This document shows, piece after piece, positions 44,151-53,548 of a DNA stretch of 64,000 nucleotides. The notes under the pieces are model-generated. The model had not been told where the DNA came from. It saw only the letters and a program-made list of their open reading frames with translations, and searched no databases. The stretch's first letter is position 1; each line of letters opens with the position of its first letter. Source of the DNA: Amycolatopsis sp. A133 (GTDB lineage Bacteria; Actinomycetota; Actinomycetes; Mycobacteriales; Pseudonocardiaceae); assembly GCF_031082405.1 (NCBI RefSeq), contig NZ_JAVHJU010000004.1, positions 648,092 to 712,091 on the forward strand, read 5' to 3'. A program made the position numbers and the translations under genes.

Positions 44151-47100
44151 TCAGCCGCGGTTGATGGTGAACGTGGTGGTCCGGTTGCGGATGTCCTCGG
44201 CGTTGTCGGCCAGGGTCAGCCCGGTGAAGGTCGCCGAGCCGACGGCCGGGCCCTGGCCCGGTTCCGGCAGCTCGTTGACCCAGATCCCGATCCCCGACTT
44301 CGCGTCGAAGGCGTCCCCGCTGCGGTGGGCACCGGTGATCGACACGTTCGTCAGCACGGTGTCCTCGACCGGGTGCTCCGGACCGCCGTTGTACTTGGTC
44401 TGGAACATGATCCCGCTGTAGGTCGGGCTCTGGATGTCCACATCCGACACCCGGATGCCGCGGAACTCCTTGGACGCGGAGAACAGCCAGATCGCCGGGA
44501 ACGTCTGCTGGCCCCAGAAGTGGCCGCCGGCCCGGACGATCGAGGCGTTCTGGACGGTCGTCGGCTGCGGCCCGAACCCGAGGAACGGGTAGCCGAAGTC
44601 GAGCGAGCTGATCGTGATGCCGGAGTAGGCCAGCGTGTCCGCGATGTAGAGGTTCCGGAAGGTGTTGTCGTACCCGCCGTAGACCGCGAGACCGGCCGCG
44701 CGCCACGGCAGGATCGCGGTCAGGTTCTCGAACACGTTGCCGTACTGGTTGCCCGGGTTGATGTCCGTGGCGGCGAACAGCGCGAAGCTGTCGTCACCGG
44801 TGGACCGGGCTTCGATGTTGGTGACGTGGTTGCCGGTGCTCCCGTTCGTGAGGTTCACGCCGTCGGCGAAGGTGTCGCGGATCCGGGAGTTCTTGATCGT
44901 GGTGTTGTCCACGTTGGTGCCCCAGACCATGACCACCTGGTGCTCGACCCAGATGTTGTCGATCGTCAGGTTCGCCACGTTCGTCAGGTTGAACACCTTG
45001 CCCGGGCCGTCGATGCGCGAGGTGTAGTTCCCGAACACCGCGAACCCGCTGAACGTCGACCCGTTCGCGCTCGCCTGCACGTCGATGCCGATGTCGGTGT
45101 TCTCCTGCCCGGAGGGTGCGGAGAACTTCGTGAACCACGGCCCGGCGCCGGTGACCGTCACGGCCTTGCCGTAGACGTTCAGCTTGCTCGACAGCGAGTA
45201 GTTCCCGGCCGGCAGGTAGATCCCGGTGAGGGTGGTGTCCTGCCGGACCTTGTCGAGGGCGTTCTGCACGTCCTGCTGCGTGAACCCGGTGGGCACCGCG
45301 AAGTGCGCCGGGTCCGGGTTGGCGGTCGCGGTGGCCTGCTCGAAGTTCACGAAGTCGATCGCGTAGTTCGTGCTGTTGGCCGCGTCCTTCTGCAGCTTGA
45401 TCTTGTGCCCGGCGGGCACGGTCGTGCCGAGCATTGTGCTGGCCTCGTCGTAGATGTGGCGCGGCCCGGCGCCCGGCGAGTTGCCCGGTCCGGTTTCGGC
45501 GCCGTAGAGCCACGCGTAGTGCGAGGTCAAGTCGATGGCCTTGAGGAACGTGCCGTCGACGTAGACGTTCAGCGTCGAGTTCTGGCCGCCGCCACCGGCG
45601 GAGTCCGGGATGGAGAACCGGGTGACGAGGGTGTTGGTCGACGCGCGGGTCGTGAACTCCACCGACGAGCCGGTCGAGTTCAGCGTCACGGCCTTGCGGC
45701 CCGACGCCTCGCCCGCCAGGTCACCGATCGTGCGGTTCGGGCCGACCACCGACGCCCCGCCCGCGACGACACCGTCCTCGGCCTCGTACATGTCGTAGGG
45801 CATGTTCGCGCCGCGGCCGACGAACAGCGACTGCGTGCTGGTGTTGTTGCCCTGCTTCACCGGCAGCTCGTTGGCGTCGTTCGCGACGACGGTCTTCACG
45901 GTGTACTTGCCGTTGGCCGCCGTCCAGGTGCCGACGGTGACCGGGCTCGCGGTGGCGCCGGCGGCGATGGCGCCGGAATACGTCCCGCTGAGCGTCTTGA
46001 CCACGGTGCCGTTCTGGTCGGTGATCGTCACCGTGACGCCGTGGGCGCCGGAGGCCGACGCGACCGTCCCCTGGTTGCGCAGGGTCGCGGTGAAGGTCAC
46101 CGTGTTCCCCGCCGACGGGTTGTTCGGCGACCACGCCGTCGCCGCGACGAGGTCGGAGCTCGGCACCGGGCTGACGACGAGCGCCGTCGAACCGGTGTAG
46201 GAGTTGTTGGCCTCGTTCTGCTCGATGACGGCGTTGGCCTCGTCGACCTTGGCCGTGAGCTGGTAGCTGCCCGCGTCGCGGGTGCCGATGTTCGCCGACA
46301 CGGTCGCCGACGCCCCCGCCGCCAGCGCGCCCACCGCGGCCGTGCCGACCTTGGTCGTGCCCAGGTAGAGGTTGACGTTCGTCGCTCCGGAAGCCGCGGT
46401 CCCGGCGTTGCGGACGGTCGCCGATGCGGTGATCGCGTCGGTCTCCACCGGGTTCTGCGGCGACCACGACACGGCCGAGATCGTCAGGTCCGGATTCGGC
46501 GCCGGAACGCCGAAGACCTGGAACTCGGCGACCTGCCCGCCGCCCGCGCCGGAGTTGGCGGTGACGCGCAGGCGGACGTCCGAGGCGCGGCCGGTGAGCG
46601 GGATGGTGACGGTGTTGCCGCTCGCGGGGTTGAAGCTGTAGGTCTGCGCGGCGGCGAGGGTGGTGAACGCGGACGTGCTCTGGTCACGGCCTTCGACGGC
46701 GATCGTCTGGGTCCGCGGCCCCCACGAAGGATCGGGGTTGAGCTTCACCACCACCTGGTTGAGGTCGGCGTTCGAGCCGAGCGCAACGGTGAGCAGGTTC
46801 GGGTAGGTCCCGCCGCCGCCCTCCCAGTACGTGGTCAAGGCGCCGTCGTTCGCGTTGGCCGCCACGTAGGTCCACTCCGTCGAGGACGCCGTGATCGGCT
46901 TGCCCAGCGCCAGGTTCGTCCCGGCCTGGGTGCCGGCGCGCGTCACGGTGGCGCTGTCGGCCGACTGGTTGCCCGCGGCGTCCTTCGCCCGGACGAAGTA
47001 GGTGACGGTCGCGGTGTCGGGCTGGTTGTCGGTGTAGGTCAGGGTCGTGCCCCCGACGCTGCCACGCAACTGGCCGTTGGCGTAGACGTCGTAGCCGGCG

Positions 47101-47723
47101 ACACCGGTGTTGTCGGCCGAAGCCGACCAGGTCAGCCGGAGCTGGCCGCTCGCGGGCTGGGTGTAGGTCAGGTTGCCGGGCGCGGACGGCGGCTGCGTGT
47201 CCCCGCCGGCGGGACCGTGGATCTCGAATTCGGACAGCTGGGCGGCGGGCCAGCCGGTGTTGGCCGTGACGTTCAGCCGGACGTACCGGGTGCTGCCGGT
47301 GACGTCCACGGTGACGGTGTTGGCCGTCGCCGGGTCGAAGCGGTAGCCGGCCGAGGGCTTCAGTTCGCCGAAGGTGGTCCCGTTCGTGCTGCCCTGGACG
47401 CTCAAGGTTTCGGTGCGGGCCTCCCAGTTCGCGGGCAGCTTGAGCACCAGCCGGGCGACGTTCGTGGTGGTGCCGAGGTCGGCTTGGACCCACTGCGGGA
47501 ACTGGTTGCCGGCGCTCTCCCAGTAAGTGGCCTGGTTGCCGTCGCCGACGTTCGAGACGGGGTAGCCGGCGAGCTGGCTGCCGGCCGTGTAGGTCGCGGC
47601 GGCGGCTTGGGTGGCGGGCTGGGTGGCGGCCGGAGCGGCGCTCGCCGACACGGCGGGGACGGTCAGGAGCAGGGACAGGGCGGCGTAGGTCGCCGCGCGC
47701 GACAGCAGTCGCTTCGTTCTCAT
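44151..47723 (-). CDS. Secreted multidomain GH87-like glucanase
   Basis: A 1190-residue secreted enzyme. After the signal peptide come a discoidin (F5/8C) domain (about 45-185), an FN3 domain (190-275), a second discoidin domain (280-420), two CARDB domains (430-640), a CBM35/CBM6-like domain (640-790) and a right-handed beta-helix (800-1190). The helix contains DTFADGVNLTNGSTGNHV and ARSTGDDSFALFA, characteristic of GH87 mycodextranase/alpha-1,3-glucanase. Such enzymes cut alpha-1,3-glucan of fungal walls. The ATG at 47723 is preceded by AGAGGAA. Domain borders are estimates. Confidence 0.85.
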   Translation of the reverse strand: MRTKRLLSRAATYAALSLLLTVPAVSASAAPAATQPATQAAAATYTAGSQLAGYPVSNVGDGNQATYWESAGNQFPQWVQADLGTTTNVARLVLKLPANWEARTETLSVQGSTNGTTFGELKPSAGYRFDPATANTVTVDVTGSTRYVRLNVTANTGWPAAQLSEFEIHGPAGGDTQPPSAPGNLTYTQPASGQLRLTWSASADNTGVAGYDVYANGQLRGSVGGTTLTYTDNQPDTATVTYFVRAKDAAGNQSADSATVTRAGTQAGTNLALGKPITASSTEWTYVAANANDGALTTYWEGGGGTYPNLLTVALGSNADLNQVVVKLNPDPSWGPRTQTIAVEGRDQSTSAFTTLAAAQTYSFNPASGNTVTIPLTGRASDVRLRVTANSGAGGGQVAEFQVFGVPAPNPDLTISAVSWSPQNPVETDAITASATVRNAGTAASGATNVNLYLGTTKVGTAAVGALAAGASATVSANIGTRDAGSYQLTAKVDEANAVIEQNEANNSYTGSTALVVSPVPSSDLVAATAWSPNNPSAGNTVTFTATLRNQGTVASASGAHGVTVTITDQNGTVVKTLSGTYSGAIAAGATASPVTVGTWTAANGKYTVKTVVANDANELPVKQGNNTSTQSLFVGRGANMPYDMYEAEDGVVAGGASVVGPNRTIGDLAGEASGRKAVTLNSTGSSVEFTTRASTNTLVTRFSIPDSAGGGGQNSTLNVYVDGTFLKAIDLTSHYAWLYGAETGPGNSPGAGPRHIYDEASTMLGTTVPAGHKIKLQKDAANSTNYAIDFVNFEQATATANPDPAHFAVPTGFTQQDVQNALDKVRQDTTLTGIYLPAGNYSLSSKLNVYGKAVTVTGAGPWFTKFSAPSGQENTDIGIDVQASANGSTFSGFAVFGNYTSRIDGPGKVFNLTNVANLTIDNIWVEHQVVMVWGTNVDNTTIKNSRIRDTFADGVNLTNGSTGNHVTNIEARSTGDDSFALFAATDINPGNQYGNVFENLTAILPWRAAGLAVYGGYDNTFRNLYIADTLAYSGITISSLDFGYPFLGFGPQPTTVQNASIVRAGGHFWGQQTFPAIWLFSASKEFRGIRVSDVDIQSPTYSGIMFQTKYNGGPEHPVEDTVLTNVSITGAHRSGDAFDAKSGIGIWVNELPEPGQGPAVGSATFTGLTLADNAEDIRNRTTTFTINRG

Positions 47724-47974
47724 GGGGTTCCTCTGATCCGGGAGGAGGGGAGACGGCTCGGGGCGAAAACCGGGGGACGGGACACGCAGCGGGCGCGGTC
47801 CGGGGGCGCACGCGGGCAGCACTCATCGGCCGTCATGGGCACCTCTTCGTCGAGGAGCTGAGCGGGATCTTCCCGACTGTTGCCGCGGTTTCTCGCGACG
47901 CTGTCGGGTTCTTGCACTGATTCGTTCAAGAGTTACAGTTGCGGCGGCCGCAAGTCAACGCCCGGACAGCAAAA

Positions 47975-48004
47975 AGGCCTCCTCGCCGGGACGCGAGGAG
48001 GCCT
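47975..48004 (-). terminator. Intrinsic terminator with U-tract
   Basis: A 12-base perfect stem (47975-47986 with 47993-48004) and 6-base loop, followed on the minus strand by a run of T. It lies just after the HxlR gene stop. Confidence 0.85.
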
Positions 48005-48016
48005 GGCCGGCTTCGG

Positions 48017-48457
48017 TCAGGAGTGCACGGCCCCCAGCCGGATCGGGTGGGTGCCCGGGGCGTTCACCGGTCCGCCGCAGTGCGCGCAGACGGTGGCCGG
48101 TTCCAGCACCTCGCCGCACGCGTGGCGCCAGAGGGTCGGCGGTTCGCCCTGGTGGACGTACTTGTCACCCCACGCCATCAGGCCGAGCAGGACCGGCTGC
48201 AGCGCGCGCCCGGCTTCGGTCGGGTGGTACTCGTGGCGGGGCGGGTGGGCTTCGTACCGGACCTTCTCGAGCACCCCCGCGTCGACGAGCTTGCGCAGCC
48301 GCGCGGCCAGGATGTCGCGGCTCGCGCCGGTGTTTTCGGCGATCTGGTTGAACCGCCGCTCCCCCAGCATGATCTCGCGCAGGGCCAGCAGGCTCCACCG
48401 CTCGCCGACGACCTCCAGCGCCTCGGCGACCGAGCATTCGCGACCACGCCGGACCAT
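48017..48457 (-). CDS. HxlR-family transcriptional regulator
   Basis: A 146-residue HxlR winged-helix regulator (CSVAEALEVVGERWSLLALREIMLGERRFNQIAENTGASRDILAARLRKLVDAGVLEKV). The C-terminal tail has a CGxxx...CAHCGG arrangement that could bind zinc or sense redox state. The ATG at 48457 follows GGAGGTGGC, so the frame's first ATG nine codons earlier is not used. It faces the thiolase gene; two repeated motifs in between are likely operators. Confidence 0.87.
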   Translation of the reverse strand: MVRRGRECSVAEALEVVGERWSLLALREIMLGERRFNQIAENTGASRDILAARLRKLVDAGVLEKVRYEAHPPRHEYHPTEAGRALQPVLLGLMAWGDKYVHQGEPPTLWRHACGEVLEPATVCAHCGGPVNAPGTHPIRLGAVHS

Positions 48458-48471
48458 GCCACCTCCACGGG

Positions 48472-48539
48472 GTTGAAAATCCAACTTAGCACGTCAGCTT
48501 GGTGTGACCTGGCGAACAGGCGAGTTGTGGAATCCAACT
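48472..48539. promoter_or_regulatory. Paired HxlR operator-like sites
   Basis: Two copies of an ATCCAACT-containing dyad: GTTG-N6-CAAC at 48472-48485 and a perfect AGTTG-N7-CAACT at 48523-48539. They sit near the HxlR start and before the thiolase gene. Confidence 0.5.
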
Positions 48540-48588
48540 GACACGGCGTATACCGAAGGCATCCCCGATCTGCGAGGAGGCAGACGCC

Positions 48589-49785
<1,197 letters not shown>

Positions 49786-49837
49786 CCGGTCGTGAGTGGT
49801 AAGGCGGGTTCTAACCCGCCTTACCACTCACGACCGG
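49786..49837. terminator. Very long bidirectional hairpin terminator
   Basis: A 52-base inverted repeat of perfect 25-base arms around CT, starting at the base after the thiolase stop and ending six bases before the stop of the convergent GH5 gene. Confidence 0.85.
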
Positions 49838-49842
49838 GGGCG

Positions 49843-52110
49843 TTAGGCGGCGGTGCAGGTGCTGCCGTTGAGCGTGAACGCCGACGGCACCGGGTTGGCG
49901 CCGCTGTAGGTGCCGTTGAAGCCGATGCCCGCCGAGGCGTTCGGCGCCAGGGTGCCGTTCCAGCTCAGGTTCTTGGCGGTGACCGCGCTGCCGGACTGGG
50001 CGAAGGTCGCGCCCCAGCCGGGCAGGGTCACCTGCTGGCCGTCGGCGAAGGTGAAGGCCAGCGTCCAGCCGTTGACCGCGCTCGTGCCCGTGTTGGTGAG
50101 GGTGAGGTTGGCGGTGAACCCGTTGCCGCCACCCCAGTTCGAGGCGGAGTAGGTCACCTTGCAGGCGCCGGTCCCGCCGCCCGCGCCGGTCGTCGCCGTG
50201 GCGGCTCCGGAGAGGGCCGAGGTGTTGCCCGCGGCGTCCTTGGCCCGCACCTGGTACCGGTACGTGCTCGAGGCGGCGAGGCCGCTGTCGGTGAACGACG
50301 TTGTCGCGGTCGAACCGACCACGGCGAACGTGCCCCCGCTCGCCCCCGGCGCGCGAAGGACGTCGTAACCGGTGACACCGACGTTGTCCGTCGAAGCCGT
50401 CCAGGTCAGCGTCGCCGAACCGGCCGTCACCCCCGACACGGCCGGGGTGCCCGGGACCGACGGGACCTGGGTGTCCACCTGGCCGCCGCCGTAGATGGTG
50501 GCTTCCTTCGACGTCTGGCGGATCCCGTTGGCACCGTTGAGGAACCGCTCGCCCCACGCCGTCAGGCTCGCCGGGTCGAAGCCGTTCGTCATGTCGAGGT
50601 AGGCGACGTCGCTGCTGTTGCCGCTCCACGACCAGCCGAGGTAGCCGAGGCCGCGGGCCTGCGCCTGGGCCATGATCGTGTCCTCGTCCGGGTTGCCGTC
50701 GGTGTGCATGTTGCCGAACTCGCCCACGACCAGGGGCAGCCCGGCGGTGCGGAACGCGTCGAAGTACGCGTTGATCTCGGCGGCGGTGTCGTAGACGCCG
50801 TACATGTGGATGGAGAAGACCGTGTTGCGCTGCGGGTCGGCGGCGAACACCGTGGCCGCGTTGTCCCGCATGATGTTCTGCCAGTCCTGGCCCCACATCG
50901 GTGCGTCGGCCATCAGCAGGTGCTGCAGCCCGGCGGCGCGCAGCCGCTTGATCGCGTTGCCCGTCGCGGTCGTCCAGGTCGCGCTCACCTGCTGGTCGTT
51001 GCCGAACGGCTCGTTGCCCAGGTTGATCACGGCGTAGTTCTCCTGGCCCTTGAGCGCACCGGCCACGCTGATCCAGTAGCTCGCCGCCTGGTCCAGGGTC
51101 GCGGCGCCGCTCTGCTCGCCGTACCCGGTGGTGTCGTGCACCTCCAGGACGCAGATCAGCCGGTTCTGCTTGCACTGCCCGATGACGCTCGTGACCTCGG
51201 CGGCCGGCGTCGGCCCCCACCGCTGCCCGCTGCCGAGGACGACGCGGACCGTGTTGGCGCCGAAGGACTTGATGTCGGCGAAGGCGCGGTTCTGGGTCGG
51301 GTACCAGACGTAGGCGTGGTTCACGCCGCGCATCACGAACGGGGCGCCGTTGGCCTCGAGGATCCGGGTGCCGTCGACGTGGAGGCCGGTCGCGGCCGGG
51401 GTGTCCGTTCCCAGCGCCGCCACCAGGGCCGGGTACCAGCGGCTCTCGATCTTCTGGATGCCGGTGGTGCTGTTCGGGTGGACGCCGTCGCCGGTGTCCG
51501 CCGCGGTGTCGAACCCGGTCCACTGGTCGACGACGGTGATGGGGGACGCGGTCGTGGAGTGCGCCTGCGCCCAGGCGGGAATGGCGTTGTTCAGCTCGAC
51601 CACCCGCTGGCCGCAGGCCGCGCAGTTGGCCGGGTTCATCGGGATGATCTTGGCGACGATCAGCTTCGTCGCCGGGTTGGCGGCCCGCATCTGGCCGAGC
51701 AGCGTCGTGTAGGCGCCGAGGATCGTGCTCGCCGGGATGTTGTTCCACACGTCGTTGGTGCCCAGGTGCATCAGGACGATGTCCGGGCGGGACGCCGACA
51801 GCCAGCCCGGCAGCTGGTTGTCTCGGGCGATCCCGGTCGCCAGGAACCCGCCGTGGCCCTCGTTGTCGCCGTCGTAGGTGAAGCCGCAGCCCTGGGCCGG
51901 CAGGGTGCCGACGAAGTCGACTTCCGGGTGGCCGGTGTCCTGGAGGTGTTTCCACAGCAACGCCCGCCAGCAGCCGGGCGACCCGGTGATGGAGTCGCCC
52001 AGCGCCATGACCCGCGCGGGCGTGGCCGCACCGGCCGTGGCGGGGGCCACGACGGCACAGGCGGCCAGCAGCAGGCCGGCCACGGCCGCGCGGAGGAATC
52101 GCCAGTTCAT
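49843..52110 (-). CDS. Secreted SGNH esterase-GH5 glycanase-FN3-CBM2 enzyme
   Basis: A 755-residue four-part enzyme. After a signal peptide (about 1-28) comes an SGNH/GDSL esterase (about 30-235) with MALGDSITGSPG, HLGTNDVW and GDGVHPN. A GH5 (cellulase/mannanase-like) barrel follows (about 240-535), with the acid/base Glu in NLGNEPFG and the nucleophile in VVGEFGN. Then come an FN3 linker (545-635) and a C-terminal CBM2 (645-755) starting ACKVTYSASNWGGG. The esterase could deacetylate mannan or xylan while GH5 cuts the backbone. A CebR box lies 75 bases upstream. The ATG at 52110 follows AGGAGG. Confidence 0.9.
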   Translation of the reverse strand: MNWRFLRAAVAGLLLAACAVVAPATAGAATPARVMALGDSITGSPGCWRALLWKHLQDTGHPEVDFVGTLPAQGCGFTYDGDNEGHGGFLATGIARDNQLPGWLSASRPDIVLMHLGTNDVWNNIPASTILGAYTTLLGQMRAANPATKLIVAKIIPMNPANCAACGQRVVELNNAIPAWAQAHSTTASPITVVDQWTGFDTAADTGDGVHPNSTTGIQKIESRWYPALVAALGTDTPAATGLHVDGTRILEANGAPFVMRGVNHAYVWYPTQNRAFADIKSFGANTVRVVLGSGQRWGPTPAAEVTSVIGQCKQNRLICVLEVHDTTGYGEQSGAATLDQAASYWISVAGALKGQENYAVINLGNEPFGNDQQVSATWTTATGNAIKRLRAAGLQHLLMADAPMWGQDWQNIMRDNAATVFAADPQRNTVFSIHMYGVYDTAAEINAYFDAFRTAGLPLVVGEFGNMHTDGNPDEDTIMAQAQARGLGYLGWSWSGNSSDVAYLDMTNGFDPASLTAWGERFLNGANGIRQTSKEATIYGGGQVDTQVPSVPGTPAVSGVTAGSATLTWTASTDNVGVTGYDVLRAPGASGGTFAVVGSTATTSFTDSGLAASSTYRYQVRAKDAAGNTSALSGAATATTGAGGGTGACKVTYSASNWGGGNGFTANLTLTNTGTSAVNGWTLAFTFADGQQVTLPGWGATFAQSGSAVTAKNLSWNGTLAPNASAGIGFNGTYSGANPVPSAFTLNGSTCTAA

Positions 52111-52184
52111 TACCGACCTCCTGGAGAACAACTCGACAGGACTGTGCCCCGGCAAAACCGTTGCCCTGAGTGGACCGGGCGATC

Positions 52185-52198
52185 TGGGAGCGCTCCCA
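52185..52198. promoter_or_regulatory. CebR-type operator TGGGAGCGCTCCCA
   Basis: An exact copy of the 14-base palindrome bound by CebR, the cello-oligosaccharide-responsive repressor of Streptomyces. It is placed 75 bases upstream of the SGNH-GH5-CBM2 gene. The CebR gene itself is not in the window. Confidence 0.8.
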
Positions 52199-52256
52199 CG
52201 GTAACACGGGAGACACCCGGCGGACACCGGCCACGAGACAGAAACCGGCCAGGCTG

Positions 52257-52303
52257 CTTAACTGTTAAGTGCTCCGGCCCGGTTCGAGAAAGCGTTTTCT
52301 CGA
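52257..52303. promoter_or_regulatory. Two palindromes between GH53 and SGNH-GH5 genes
   Basis: CTTAAC-T-GTTAAG at 52257-52269 and TCGAGAAA-GCGT-TTTCTCGA at 52284-52303. The second has the central CG of LacI-type operators but could also be the GH53 terminator, as it lies 20 bases after that gene's stop. Confidence 0.4.
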
Positions 52304-52322
52304 CGGCCGGCCGGCGCGGCGG

Positions 52323-53435
52323 TCAAGGGCTCCAGCGGATCTGCGGGTTGAGCCGGCCACCGCGGTCGAAGACGGCCTGGTTTTCCCAGCCGTTGCCGGA
52401 ACGGGCGATGTCGGCCGGGTCCCAGCCGTTGCCGTTCACCGCGTACCAGGTGGGTTCCCAGTAGAAAACGCCGATCGCCCCCGCCGTGCGGGCGGTGTTC
52501 TGCACCGCGGTGAAGTTCGCCGCCTGCCCGGCCGGCGTGGCCGGGTACCCCGCGCACGGCTGCGCGGACGAAATGACGTTCGGCGTGCCGTCGTCGTCGG
52601 CCGTGGTGTACGGGTACGCCGTCTCGGCGAGGATGACCGGCTTGCCGTACCGGGACCGCATGTCGGACACCACTCCGGCCATGTTCGCCATCGTGCCGTG
52701 CCAGTAGCAGTAGTAGGAGAGACCGGTGATGTCCCACTGGACGCCCTGCGCCCGGATGCCGTCGTAGAACCAGCGGGCGTGCGCGTCGCTGTCGGCGTCG
52801 GCCGTGTGGACGACGACCTGGGTGCCGCCGTTGCACGCCTTGGTGGCGGTGTAGCCCGCCTTGAGCAGCAACCCGAGGTTCGTGAAGTCGTTGTTGACGA
52901 CTTTGCCGTCGTTCCACAGCATGCCGGTGTTGATCTCGTTGCCGATCTGCACGCTGTCGGGGGTCGTGCCCTGGGCCTTGAGCCCGGAACAGACGTCGTA
53001 GGTGTAGTCGTGGACGTCGGTCTGCAGCCGTCCGATGGAGTGCGACGCCCAAGCCGCGGGTTTGCTCTGGGAATCGGGATCGGCCCACGTGTCGGAGTAG
53101 TGGAAGTCGACCAGGAGCTTCAGCCCCTTGGCCTTCACCGCGCGGGCGTACTGCAGCACCTTGGCTTTGTTGTTGTAGCCGCTGCGCGGGTTGTGCCAGA
53201 CGCGCAGGCGCACGTAGTTGACGCCGGCGCCCTTGAGGATGTCGAGGGGGTCGCCGGCCACGCCGGCCGCGTCGGCGTACTTCGCGCCGAGGTCGAGCGC
53301 CCGCTGGACGGTCGAGACGTCGGCACCCAGCACGCTGAGGGAGTTCGCGGCCGAAGCGGCGGGGACGGGCGGCGCGAGGGGCAGCGTCAGCGCCACCACG
53401 AACAGCGCCAGGCGGCCGGTGCGGGACACGGTCAT
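52323..53435 (-). CDS. Secreted GH53 arabinogalactan endo-beta-1,4-galactanase
   Basis: A 370-residue secreted enzyme that hydrolyses beta-1,4-galactan side chains of pectin. The signal peptide ends at about residue 29 (ASAAN). The family 53 barrel opens with LGADVSTVQRAL and GVNYVRLRVWHNP; the acid/base Glu lies in QIGNEINTGML and the nucleophile in VILAETAYPY. The ATG at 53435 follows AAAGGAG. It stands beside the LacI gene that appears to control rhamnogalacturonan use. Confidence 0.93.
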   Translation of the reverse strand: MTVSRTGRLALFVVALTLPLAPPVPAASAANSLSVLGADVSTVQRALDLGAKYADAAGVAGDPLDILKGAGVNYVRLRVWHNPRSGYNNKAKVLQYARAVKAKGLKLLVDFHYSDTWADPDSQSKPAAWASHSIGRLQTDVHDYTYDVCSGLKAQGTTPDSVQIGNEINTGMLWNDGKVVNNDFTNLGLLLKAGYTATKACNGGTQVVVHTADADSDAHARWFYDGIRAQGVQWDITGLSYYCYWHGTMANMAGVVSDMRSRYGKPVILAETAYPYTTADDDGTPNVISSAQPCAGYPATPAGQAANFTAVQNTARTAGAIGVFYWEPTWYAVNGNGWDPADIARSGNGWENQAVFDRGGRLNPQIRWSP

Positions 53436-53548
53436 CCGATCTCCTTTGATCGACGACGTGACGAGCCGGGGAAAGGGAGTTCACGGGCGCGGGCACAACC
53501 GGCCACGCGCCGTTCCGGTAAGAATGGAACCGCACGTGTGGAAAATTT

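Noticed and set aside
43011-47861. Very long open frame (over 1600 codons) on the plus strand
   Set aside because: It is the complement of the GH87-like and neighbouring genes. High third-position GC keeps stops rare on the opposite strand; the translation is low-complexity Arg/Gly/Val and shows no family.
49792-52464. Open frame of about 890 codons on the plus strand
   Set aside because: Antisense shadow of the SGNH-GH5-CBM2 gene, which is certain from its catalytic motifs.
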